Below, piece after piece: positions 11,572-22,329 of a stretch of 64,000 bases of DNA. Made by a program: the position numbers and the translations under genes. Source of the stretch: Albifimbria verrucaria (lineage: Eukaryota; Ascomycota; Sordariomycetes; Hypocreales; Stachybotryaceae); contig JAHREC010000018.1 of the NCBI GenBank assembly GCA_020081605.1, positions 4,340,001 through 4,404,000 of the forward strand, written 5' to 3'. Below the pieces are notes generated by a model. That model saw only the letters and a program-made list of their open reading frames with translations. It was not told where the DNA came from and did no database searches. Numbering within the stretch: position 1 is the stretch's first letter; every line of letters starts with the position of its first letter.

Positions 11572-13388
11572 AAGACAATCTAGTACAGTAATTGCATTGG
11601 CGAAGGTTGCTGAATGGTAGGGGGCTGAGAGTGGGCGTGGCGATAGCGCCTCAGCAGCATGCGATGAGCCAAAATCCGCAAAAAGCTTGTGTCGCTGTCA
11701 ACAACGACCACGGGGAAAAGGTCGAGATGATGAAGGTTGCAAGCTGGATGTACGGTCGTAGTTCCGGAACATCTTCCTGCGCCACAGGATGAGGTAATAA
11801 GGCAGTCAGGGCTGGCACGCCGAGATCGAGAAACGAGAGGGACAAGACGGGGAGTGACTCGTTTCAGCGGATTTATGATGGAATACCATGTACTTTGCCA
11901 TGAATACAGGATGCGCAATGCAAATGCCCAGAATGGTACTGTGCCACACGCTGAGCGCCGGAGAAAACGCCCCGGAAAAGCGGGCGAGCTAGCGCTGGAG
12001 CACTTTCTATTGGGGTCTGTGGCGAGCAAAGGTAGGGGTTAGTCCCTTGGAGGCTTGGGCTTGCTTGGGCCCTTAGGGGATTTTTGGCACTATCCAGCGT
12101 CCAAGTGGGGCTAAGATGCCACTTCCATAGCGGGTTCGCACCAGTTCAGTGGTGCCGATCGCCCAATATCGTGTCTGTCCCAGGAGCACGTAGGGCCGTC
12201 GCCTGTGCTATGTCCCCTGAGAGACAATGACGTTACCGGTGCCCGGTTCCCCATACATTAGCGGCACATGCACTAAAAAAACATGTCAAACCCGGGAGTT
12301 GGTGAAGGTAGCCCACATCCCCATCTCTGTTTCTACTATGTGGTGCACTGAACCGGTCTTCAGATGGGAGATGCGAAGCCCTACTACCAACATCGCAGTT
12401 CCTGTTTTTACGGTCAAAGCGGGGAAGCAAATAATGCCTTAGAGGATCGAGACCAACGCGGAGCTTTCCCCAATGAGGAGTCTTGTCCACAGGTACCTTT
12501 TAACTACATGTGTACGTTGTAATATCTCGGCTTATCTTATGAACACACTTATCTCCAATTGTCACCATCTACATGAATCGCCGTACCGTCGAGATAGCGC
12601 GCGTATTGCTAGTCTTTCTTTCTGTCTTCCTTTCTTTCCCGGTTAAAGACAGAGGCGGTTTCTGGCAGCAAACCTCCCCTTTGTGGCGCCTCTAGGAATT
12701 TGATATCTCCTTTTTCTGATCGCGATCAGCCTCAGCATGTCTTTCCAACCCTTGCCCGCATGTCCTTGGCAGGCCTGATCTCAGAACTAAGCTAGGGCAC
12801 CTACTAAAGTAGGTAGTTGATTGGTATACAGAGTCTTTGAAAACCTGGCTTAGGTGCCACAGCCGAAAAATTACGGCACCTCCAAATAATTATCTCAAAT
12901 CTGCATTTCTTATGTACCATCGGTGGTGCTTGTTTCTTTTGCCTTCCCGACATCTAGTAGATCGGTCCTCCCGATGCAGGTTTCAATGGCGCTTTTGCTG
13001 CAGTGTCTTTCCCTTTGTCTCGCAGTGTGTCAAGTCACGTTACGGAATGGGGAAATTCACATGCTGATCTTGGGCTCCAATGGTGGTGACTTATGCTTTT
13101 ATGCACTTGCACAGCCTGTCACGTGAATTGTGCACGGGTCGGTGATGCATTATGTACAGATTACCTGCTCTGTACAAATGATTTATGCCCACGTGACTAC
13201 GCATCCTGCTATGACGATGCGACCAATCCCAACGCGTGACTCGTCGCCGTCATCACGCGTCCGTCAACTTCTACTACTGGATCCTGCAGATCCTAGCGAA
13301 AAGCAAACATTCTTGGTGCCTGTGCTCGCACCGAGCGATGAGAGCTTGTTTGTTCCCGTCCCTCATCTGGTGGTTTGATTCGTAAGCC
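11572..13388. promoter_or_regulatory. Shared intergenic region between wc-2 and rad50
   Basis: These 1.8 kb separate the divergent starts of wc-2 and rad50 and must contain both promoters. A perfect 14-base palindrome with two GATC cores is at 12716-12729. A pyrimidine-rich stretch is near 12615-12645. The frames here, including one of about 150 codons on the minus strand next to wc-2, show no domain and look like 5' leader sequence. No individual promoter element is proven. Confidence 0.45.
12716..12729. promoter_or_regulatory. Palindrome CTGATCGCGATCAG, candidate GATA-type binding site
   Basis: Perfect 14-base inverted repeat carrying two GATC cores. GATC-containing paired elements are known light-response sites of the White Collar complex in Neurospora. 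The match here is to the core only, so the regulatory role is inference. Confidence 0.3.
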
Positions 13389-16300
13389 ATGTCTAGGATC
13401 GATAAGCTCTCCATCTCGGGCATCCGGTCCTTTAGCCCGGCCGTCCGAGAAGCAATCCAGTTCAATACCCTGTTGACCCTCATTGTCGGATACAACGGTT
13501 CCGGTAAAACTACCATCATTGAATGCCTAAAATATGCCACCACCGGCGAGCTCCCGCCCAACAGTAAGGGTGGGGCCTTCATTCATGACCCCAAGGTAGG
13601 CTATTAGACCACCCCAATAGCAGGTGGTAGTCTTTGCTGAGTCCGTTCCATAGCTATGTGGTGAGAAGGAGGTCATGGCCCAGGTCAAGCTTCAATTCAG
13701 ATCCATCAACGACCGTCAGCACGTTGCCACGCGCTCGTTACAACTTACCGCCAAGAAAACCACACGATCGCAAAAGACCCTGGACTGCTCCTTGGTTGTA
13801 GTCAATAATGGCGAACGAACGACGACCTCGACCAGACAGGCCCAACTCGATGAGATGATTCCCGAGCGGCTTGGCGTTTCTCCTGCTATCCTTGATGCCG
13901 TAATCTTCTGTCACCAAGACGAATCTTTGTGGCCTCTGAGCGAGCCGGCCGCACTCAAGAAACGCTTCGACGAGATTTTCGAGGCTCTCAAATATACCAA
14001 GGCTATCGAAAACCTCAAGGTCCTTCGAAAGAAACAAATTGAACAGCTGGGCAAACTCCAGAACGACGAAGCACACAACAAAATAAACAAGGATCAGGGC
14101 GAACGGGCCGAGAAGAGGATGAGTCTTCTTCAAGCGGAAATTGAAGAAGCCCGCGACAAATGCGAGACTCTCACTGCTGAGATGGAAGAGACTCAAGAGC
14201 GAATCCGAGAAAAACACGAGCAAGCAAACAGCTTCCTCCAAATTGTCCAGAATTTGAGCAACAAGCGTGAGCAACTGGAGTATCGACAAGATGCGGTTAA
14301 CGAGCTCAGACAAACCATCGAAGAGTTGCACGAGGATGATGCGGCGCTTGAAGTCTCCTTGTCTCAGTATGAGGAGCGTATGCGTTCGTACCAGGATGAG
14401 GCAGAGCAAAACAGAGCACAGTATGCAGATCTTCAAGCTGAGCTATCTCAGTCTCGTCGGGCGTTGTCTACCAAACTAGCCGAGCAAGGAAAGCATCAGT
14501 CGGATAAAGACAAGTATGAGCGTCAGCTGAAAGCAAGAATAGAAATGGTGCAAGAAGCAGCGCAACAGCATGGCTTTAGAGGGTTTGATGGCGAACTAAC
14601 GGAGAAGCATGTCACATCTTTCCACGAGAAGATACAGAAGCTTCTCAACGAGAGAAAGCGTGATCTGGAACGCTTGCAGAAAGAGAACGCCGCGGAATTG
14701 GACAAGGCGACGGGTGTCATCACAGAACTAGAAGGTCGGAAAGCTGCGAGAATCCAAGATCGAGTTTCGGCAAAGCAAAGAATGAGTGCAATCGAAAAAC
14801 GAACGCAAGTGCTGCAAAACGAGGCGAGCATCATTGACGTCGATGAAGGTGCGAAGGCTGTCCTTGATACGCAGCTCGAGGAGTTGGAAGGTAGATCTGG
14901 ACGACTGCAGCAGGAATTTGACAACGCAAATTGGGACGGACAGCTGACGACTGAGAATGAGCAATTGTATAAACTGGAAAGTGAAAACGAGAGACTAGGT
15001 CGTGAGCTTGTCGAATGCACTCGACTGGCTTCTGAACGAGCCCAGTTGGACTTCCGGAAAAAGGAAATGGCAGACCGAAAGCGCAGACTCGAAACACTCC
15101 AGAGCACATGGAACGCCAAAATCACTGCTCTTCTAGAGGGTGACTGGGAGCCTGAATCACTAGAGGTCCAATTTCAGGCCGTGGTGAGCCAGCAAAACAA
15201 GGCCCTTCAAGACGCACGCAAGCGTCAGGAGCAGGCTAGACAGAAGCTGCAAAAGGTCGAATACAAGCTCAAGGACGCCCGAGTATCGCAAGAACAGAAG
15301 TCACAGGAGGCTACAAAGTGTAAGCAGCAAGTCATCAGTGCACTACAAGCAGTTCGAGACAACGCCGTCGTTGAGGATTACGAAGAGGAAGTTGCCGCTA
15401 TCGAACAGCAAGTAGAGGATCTTCGAAACGAGCTTAGCCTTTTGATGCTCTTGTGGACTATTACAACAAGTGCAAACGCATGCTCGAGTCCAAGAAAAAT
15501 GCTTACTTTGTGAACGGCACTTTGATGACAGCCAAGCGGCAAGCCTCGACCGGCTAGGGAAAAAGATCGAGAAGAATCTTGATCCCAAAGGCAAGGTTGA
15601 TGTGGAGAAGGACCTCAAGGAAGCCATGGATAGCCTTGAAAAGCTGCGGGGGCTCGTGTTTCTTACGATACGTACCAAAGGTTAACAGCCGAACTTCCCA
15701 AGCTCCGCGAGGAGTGCAAGGCTGTTGAAAGCGAGCATGATGTGCTGGAACGACAGCTCGAGGACCAAGAATCCCTGGTTGCCAAAGAAGAAGAGAAGTA
15801 CCGTGACATGGACGATATGACCAAGACTGTCATGAATATTTCTCAGACTGTGAAGGACATCAAAGATTCGGAGAACCAGGTAGATCGAATCATGTCTCAA
15901 CAGATGTCTGGAGGCTCCACCAGATCCGCCGAAGAGATTCATGAGCTTCAAGCTACCTTGTCCGAGCAGATGAGGACACTCAAGGCTCGTATTTCGAAGC
16001 TGACGTCGGAAAGACAACGAATGAAGGACCAGCTCAACGCCTTGGAGCTGGAGAAGAGTGAGCTAAGAACCAGCATCAGCCGAGCCACGGGTCAATTGGA
16101 AAAGAGAAAAGACATACAAGCACAGATTCAGTCTTTGAAGGAAGATCTTGGCCACCAAAGAGAAATCATCCAACGTGCGGATGAGGAGCTCGAAAAAATC
16201 GAGCCTGATATCGTGGAGGCTCGATCGGTTCGCGATGCTACTCTGAGCCGTGGTCGTGTGAAAGAGCAAACAATTATTAATGACCGGGACAGCATCGCCA

Positions 16301-17367
16301 AGTCTATCAGCGAAATCAAGATGATGGATAATGACATTCAGGAATACATCGACCGAGGTGGTTCTTCTAACTTGGCATCGAACGAGCGAGCAATAGCCGC
16401 GTTAGAAAAATCGATTGCAAGTACCGAGAAAGAGATTGAAGACCTCACAGTCCGGACGAATAAGCTAAAGCAAGACATTGATAACGGGGATCGCAAGAAG
16501 AAGAATATTGGTGACAACATCAATTACAGAAAGCATCTGCGCACGTTAGAAGTACTGCGCCGAGACATTGCGGAGCTTGAGGATCGCAATGCTCACGAAG
16601 ATTACGAGCGGCTCCAAGGAGACGCACGACAGCTGGAGAATCACTCCAACAGACTATTCGCAGAGCGCGGCTCTGTCATGGGTATGATGAAGACTAAGGA
16701 TGAAGAGCTCGACAGGCTACTCAAAGAATGGGAACTAGACTACAAGGACGCCAAACAGAAGTACCGCGAGTCGCATATCCGGGTTGAGACAACGAAAGCG
16801 GCCATTGAAGATTTGGCGCAGTGTGGCAACGCAGTCGACAAGGCGGTGATGCAATTCCATTCGATGAAGATGGCTGAGGTAAACCGTATCGCTGGCGAGC
16901 TGTGGCAAAGCACCTACCAAGGCACAGATATCGACACTATTCTCATCCGATCAGACAATGAGTCGAGCACAGGCAAGCGCAACTACAATTACCGGTTATG
17001 CATGGTCAAACAAGACACGGAAATGGACATGCGCGGACGATGCTCAGCGGGTCAGAAAGTCCTGGCAAGCATCATCATTCGGTTGGCCCTGGCGGAGTCT
17101 TTTGGTGTGAACTGTGGACTCATCGCGCTCGACGAACCGACTACCAACCTCGATCGCGACAATATCAAAAGTCTGGCCGAGAGCTTGCACATGATTATCA
17201 AGGCTCGCCAGGCGCAGAGCAATTTCCAGCTCATCGTCATCACGCACGACGAGGATTTCCTACGACACATGCGGTGCAGCGATTTCTGCGACAGCTTCTT
17301 CCGCGTTAAGCGTGATGAGAGGCAGAATAGCATCATCTCGAGAGAGAGCATCACCAAGATCTTCTAG
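13389..17367 (+). CDS. rad50: Rad50 DNA-repair ATPase, three frame breaks near the zinc hook
   Basis: SMC-like ATPase of the Mre11-Rad50-Nbs1/Xrs2 complex, which tethers and processes DNA double-strand ends. Exon 1 is 13389-13595 and exon 2 starts at 13654 (58-nt intron, donor GTAGGC, acceptor TAG). Visible features are [15 protein letters not shown] at the start, Walker A in [10 protein letters not shown], the Q-loop region in [11 protein letters not shown], two long coiled coils flanking a [10 protein letters not shown] zinc hook near 15500, the signature [11 protein letters not shown], and Walker B in [12 protein letters not shown]. Three single-base losses surround the hook, at about 15440-15443 (TTTT), 15495-15499 (AAAAA) and 15659-15661 (TTT). 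They add up to three, so the frame recovers. With them the protein is 1307 residues, the normal Rad50 length. It converges on the PP4 R2 gene. Confidence 0.96.
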
Positions 17368-17847
17368 AGACATGGAGGTTTTGTGCAATGTGGCTATATG
17401 TAGCTTACAGCTGATTTGGTGGCTATCTTATTAAAAATGGTGTGTTACTTGTGGGCATTGGGGCGTCAGTATTCGCAAGGGGCTGGCATATGAAGACTCC
17501 CAGCTGCCACGCAGCAAAGACCGGCGTATGGTGTTGATAGATATTTTTAATGGCACTCAAAAGCTTTGGCCATGGCCAACAAATATCAGATCCTACTTAT
17601 GTGGTTAAATCACCGCTTCTAGTTGCACGAATCAAAGGCAAGTAAGACAACGTTCTATGTTTGGTCGTGAAATTCATCCTGTATTGGCATTTCTCTGGGG
17701 ACGCTCCTACACCATTTGTGTTTCCGTGAATAAGACCCTGTGCGTGCGCCTCCTCGAAAGACCCTGTAACGTAAGACCTGGCGGCCCTTCCCTTCGATGG
17801 TATCATACAACTTCACCTCCCACTCCGGACTCGCTACCCGCCTCTCC
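17368..17847. other. Convergent 3' ends of rad50 and the PP4 R2 gene
   Basis: 480 bp between two converging genes, without coding evidence. It should hold both 3' UTRs and polyadenylation sites. No strong hairpin or repeat is seen. Confidence 0.6.
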
Positions 17848-19341
17848 TTATTTGTCTTCTTCCATTTTTACAGCACCATCTGCCTCTGCTTCCTCGGGCT
17901 GCGGCTTCTCCTGTGCCGTGGGCTCGGCGTCCCTGATCTCGATGTCCTCCTTGACCTTCTTGGCTGAATCGGCCTCCAGTGCCTGGTCAGCCTCGCGTTT
18001 GGAGGCGACGCTTTCAGATCCGTCAGGGTCTTCTTTGCCATCAGCCTCGGAGTCAGCTTGTTCTGTAGGCTTGGTCGCGCCGGATTCTTCATCCGCTGAC
18101 GCCGCTGTTTGATGCTCGTCTTCGTGTTTCCGACCCACGGCAGCTTCCAGGTCGATGTCCTGCATCTCCAGGCCGCCCTCGCCAACATAACTAGTGGTGA
18201 CAGCCTGCAAACCGGTATCGTTGACGCCAATCTCTTCAGGTCCGCGAGCATGCGGGACTTCATCTTCGGCCTCTGGCTCGTGGGTCTCGTCATCTTCCTC
18301 CTCGGGATGACGCTCAGCCTTGGCGTGCGCCTCCTGTGCCCGTGCAAGCTGGCTGACAGGAACCACACCTGCACGCTGTTCCTGTCGTAGAAGTTCCCTG
18401 GGTGACGCCTCGTGTGTGGCCGGTCGATGGCACGCCGTTGACGCTGACGGAGACCGTCTCAATGCTTCCCATGCCGTTGGGTCCATCGATGGTCTCGGTG
18501 CTCTCGCTGTGAATCTGGGCTCCAGGTGTGCCGTCGCCGTTGCTCTCGGGCTCCGCCTCGTCAACCAAGGAATCGGCGTCAACAGGGCCCCTCCCAGAGC
18601 CTCATCTGACCCTACCGCTGCGCTCGCGGGATTGCCCCATGAGACAGAGGTTGCAGGGTCTTTGGAATCGTCGCCGTTGGTGCTCAGCGCAGACATGTCT
18701 GGAATGGCAGGGGGCAGCGGGTACGTGTCGGTGCCTGACGTGACCTGCACAACCCTGTCGACAGCGTGGAGATAGGACGCGAGCGCCTTGTAGTGGGCTC
18801 GAGGGTTGAGAATGAGCTCTGCAAGACGCTGAATGGTGTGTGGCGGGTACGAGTTAAAGGTCAAGATGCGTTTCCTTATGTCGACCAGCATGTCTTCGAT
18901 CTGCTTGGGAGCGCGCCCGGCTCAAGGGGCTGAACGGCCGGGGCGGGATCTGTGGGCGCATTTTCCTTGTTTGCCTCCTGGGAAGAAGGGCCAAGAGGTG
19001 AGGAGGAGGGTATCGGGGAGAGGAGACGGCCCTCGGAAGGCTGCGTGTGCGAAGGCGGTGGAGGGAGGTTGGGGATAGGGAAGGCCTCGTGTGCGATCTG
19101 CTGGCTCGTTAGTCGCCCGCTCACATCTCATCCAGCACAAAGGGCACACCAACGAACCTTGTCTAGCCTCGCGAGTATGTCATGCCGCAGGTCCAGCCAA
19201 GTCTCTCTGTGCAAGCTCCCGGTCAGCTACCAACGATCCTAGACGGCACAGCACAGCATCTCTGCGCTGGAACACATACTTTTGTGCAGTGACGCCCGCC
19301 GCAAGCTGAGCGAGCGGATCGCTCTGGCTGTCGACCTCCAT
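17848..19341 (-). CDS. PP4 core regulatory subunit R2 family protein, frame-broken
   Basis: Resembles the R2 regulatory subunit of protein phosphatase 4, which targets the PP4 catalytic subunit in DNA-damage and cell-cycle control. Exons on the minus strand are 19341-19280, 19206-19158 and 19097-17848; the first two are intact and join in phase (ETWLDLRHDILARLDKIAHE). The conserved core follows in NSYPPHTIQRLAELILNP, AVDRVVQVTSGTDTYPLPPA and GGALLTPIPWLTRRSP, then an acidic, Glu/Lys-rich disordered tail. Breaks lie at about 18907 (CCC, one base), 18550 (one base) and 18395 (GGG, two bases missing or one extra). With four missing bases the lengths sum to whole codons. An in-frame ATG at 19416 could extend the N-terminus. 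The mixed, largely acidic tail and PP4-like core make this assignment solid, though the exact tail sequence is uncertain. Confidence 0.85.
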
Positions 19342-19792
19342 GACAATGGCAAAGGTCGGGTGCTGGGCGCAAAGGGTTGAGGGTCGCAAGCTCGGGCTCT
19401 TTATCGGGACGGGCAAGGCTGTCGCGCGCGTTTGAAGCGCGATCGCAAATGGGAAAGATGGATGGATGGTGGGGGTGGACCGGGGCTTGTATCAATCCGA
19501 GTCTGGGGAAAGCCCACTGTACCTGTTAGATGCATAAGATCTACGAGGCGGCTTCGAGGTAACATCTAACGGCGCCCGGGTGTTGCTTTTGCTTCTCGAC
19601 TTAATTATTTTCACCTGGTTTGGTCAATTTCTTCATCGAGCACGCAAGTTCGGTACTGTGTTATAAATCCCTCGCTGGTTCGCTACCATGTTGCTGCAAT
19701 ATCGCAAAAGTCACAAGCTATATTATACAAGCGCCATCTCCTTCATCTACAAAGCAGGAACTTCGACACCTCCATCTTCTCCTCAATTAGAA
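19342..19792. other. Short intergenic region between tandem minus-strand genes
   Basis: Holds the promoter of the PP4 R2 gene and the 3' flank of the SPRY gene. No further coding or repeat feature is supported. Confidence 0.55.
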
Positions 19793-21383
19793 TTAGAAAG
19801 GCTTGTACAACCACTGCGCCGGGTCAAAAATAACCTCGAAACTCAAGCCGTCATACGTTCCAATGGCGCAGCTGAGGTCGTGGAAACCCTCGAGTCCAGT
19901 CACCGGTAGATCTTGCTCAGCATCCGTCTCCTCGTGAAGGTCCCATCCACCCACCCATTTACCGTTCCTCGTGAAGAAGATGTCTACCTGAGGCCGCGCC
20001 CCACCGACAGGCTTGAGGGTCATGCCAATGCCGTATGTATCTCCGCGGCGGAACTCCTCTGTGAACGACTTGCCACCCCACCGGTCGTTGATGTACTTGT
20101 GCCCGTCGTCGCCGTGCACAGCTAAGCTGCCACGGTGCCAACCCGGCATGCGGAACGAAGGGTAGGGTAAGGCTGTGAATCCAAGGCCAAGGAATACCGT
20201 AGGGCTATCTGGGCGCAACTTGACCTCGTAGTAGATGGTCTTGGGCTGGCCTGTTCTTGTAGGGTCATGGTCATTGACAAGGTAGAGGGAGGATAGCTGA
20301 TGATGCACCTGTCACGGGAGTTCTTGACAGTTTGTCCCTCCCATCGTCCAGGGCTAAGCCAATTCAGCTTGCCGTTGAAGCCGGCAGGCTCCATGAGCCG
20401 GAAGTTGTGGTACTGCAGCGCCGTCCTGCCTGCCTGGTCGAGGGTCATAGGTGGCGTTAAGGGTAACGCTCACACCAGTCTTCTCCAGCGATGGCCTCCT
20501 CTTCCGTGGCGTTGCTGGTTGGCGAGGCATCGAAGCCACTGAAGATGGCCGGTGGTGGCGGGAACAGCGAGGTATCTGGCACGGCTTCCTGCCAGGCATA
20601 TTCGTGCTTAAGCTTGTCGTGGTCTCCCGGTGGCGGCCCTGGCGGAGGAGCAGCCCAGTCGTTGTGAGATGGCGGAGGACCAGATGGAGGTGCGAAATCG
20701 CCCTGGCTATGCGAAGGAGGAGGTCCTGAGGGAGGCGCAAAATCACCACGTCCAGGGGCGCCCCGGCAGGGGGCATACTCGTCGCGATGTCCCGGTGGTG
20801 GGCCAGAAGGAGGCGCATATTCACTGTGATGTCCTGGTGGTGGTCCAGATGGCGGAGCGTATTCTCCATGTTGTCCTGGCGGTGGCCCGGAGGGCGGAGC
20901 GTATTCATTGTGATGTCCTGGTGGCGGTCCAGAAGGTGGCGCAAACTCATCCTGACGACCAGGCGGCGGGCCCGCAGGAGCGGAATACTCATCACGATGT
21001 CCCGGCGGCGGTCCCGACGGAGGAGCAAAGCCAAAGTCGTCATGTCTGCCCGGAGGTGGCCCAGAAGGCGGCGCGTACTCATCATGCGGCCGCGATGAAG
21101 CTGGAGGCACCGACGGCGGCGCATCTTGTCCAGGAGGCGGCCCAGCCGGCGGAGCGTAGTGCCCGGGGTGGGCCGGATGGCGGCGCAAAGCCCTGGCTAT
21201 GATTCTGGCCAGAAGGGCCCCGTTCTGCTCCCCGTACGGGTTGTTCACCTGGCTGGTCTTCTTGACGTCGCCATGATAGCTGCCCCCATCGTGCGGCGCC
21301 GACTGCTTCTGAGGAGGCGGCGAGTGCTGGACGGGCCTGGGGGCGGGCGTGTCGTCCCGCTCGTCCTTGCTGCCGAAGCACAT
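19793..21383 (-). CDS. SPRY-domain protein with Pro/Gly-rich repeats, frame-broken
   Basis: The N-terminus starts MCFGSKDERDD, a start I recognise from a family of uncharacterised fungal SPRY proteins. About thirteen copies of a 12-15-residue unit based on YAPPSGPPPGHHDE follow (roughly residues 75-250). Next is a conserved linker (DTSLFPPPPAIFSGFDASP) and a C-terminal SPRY/B30.2 domain including GLGFTALPYPSFRMPGW, GSLAVHGDDGHKYINDRW and GLEGFHDLSCAIGTYDG. SPRY domains bind proteins; a partner cannot be named. Breaks of one base each are at about 20461-20463 (CCC) and 20286-20293. Further compensating breaks are likely at 21162-21168, 21215-21222 and near 20760 within the repeat. With the two main breaks the length is in frame. 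No transmembrane segment is visible, unlike Ssh4/Ear1-type SPRY adaptors. Confidence 0.82.
20637..21165 (-). repeat. Coding minisatellite, about 13 units of 36-45 bp
   Basis: Tandem degenerate units within the SPRY gene, each encoding a variant of F/YAPPSGPPPG followed by 2-5 polar residues. Unit length varies in steps of three apart from the suspected indel sites, as expected for a translated repeat. Confidence 0.85.
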
Positions 21384-22329
21384 CACAGACGAGGTTTGTC
21401 TCTGATAAAAAGGTAGGAGCAAGAAGGGGTGAGCTGTCTATCTATCCGCTGGGTGAGACGCAAAGCGTGGTGATATGTGTTCAATGAGGATCTGAAGCAG
21501 GGGGCGTCTAGGTGTGTGATGTCAACATCTGACGAGTACAACAAGGCGAAGGTCCCTGATAGGTTCCGAGCGGGTCACTCACAGTTGTCACTACAAAAGC
21601 TCGCAAACGATGCGTTGTTACCAACTCGACGATGACGAGAGACTCAGGAGGATGAAAAAGGAAGCAAGGTTGCCAACGGCCGTGAGATGCTCTCTTTCAC
21701 TTTGTACAGCGAGGTGGCCATGACCTTTAATGATGTAGGTACCTGGGGTTGCACCTCTACTGGGTTTAGTGAGCCTACGTACTGTGTAAGGCTTGGCCAC
21801 TACCAGGCAGGTACCTTTGCCACCAGGCGTTTTGTGCTGGTTCCACGCGTCCACGCAAGTACCTGCGATGGTCTTCTGCAGCTACCCCACTGAGGCTATG
21901 CTCCCAGCTCCACGCTGCTCACAACGTGCTTCCATTGGTGGAAGCTTGACAATTGGGCAACTTGGTCCATGCGAGCTGCTGGGCTGAGCACGTTGTCTTG
22001 CATCACTGACATCTGATTCAATACACGTGCGTTCCGTGACTACCTATCCATTATCTTGACTTGGTATCAATCACAGCATCTCTCCCTTGGAATATCTAGA
22101 CGATGAGTCTGCTTCCATATATATTCACTTGCGACTTTTGTGTGTTCAGTTTACGACTGCATTTCAGTACTTGCTCGGCCCACAGCAACGGCCAAGTCTC
22201 AATAAATTGTAGTTAACAGCACCGCTACTACTGCGGGCAACTAGGTATAACTATTGTTACATGAGAGCCGTCTCTATCGGCATTCAAATGAAGAGTAATA
22301 AACGAGCCAAACGGCTCCGTAGGCCTGAG
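21384..22329. other. Intergenic region with several AGGTACC motifs
   Basis: About 950 bp between the SPRY gene promoter and the 3' end of the CAX gene. AGGTACCT-like motifs occur at about 21736-21742 and 21808-21815. No coding sequence is supported. Confidence 0.5.

Noticed and set aside
15440..15663. Short introns as the explanation for the Rad50 frame changes
   Set aside because: Conserved residues are contiguous across each shift, so nothing is left over to be an intron, and no GT...AG pair of usable length is present.
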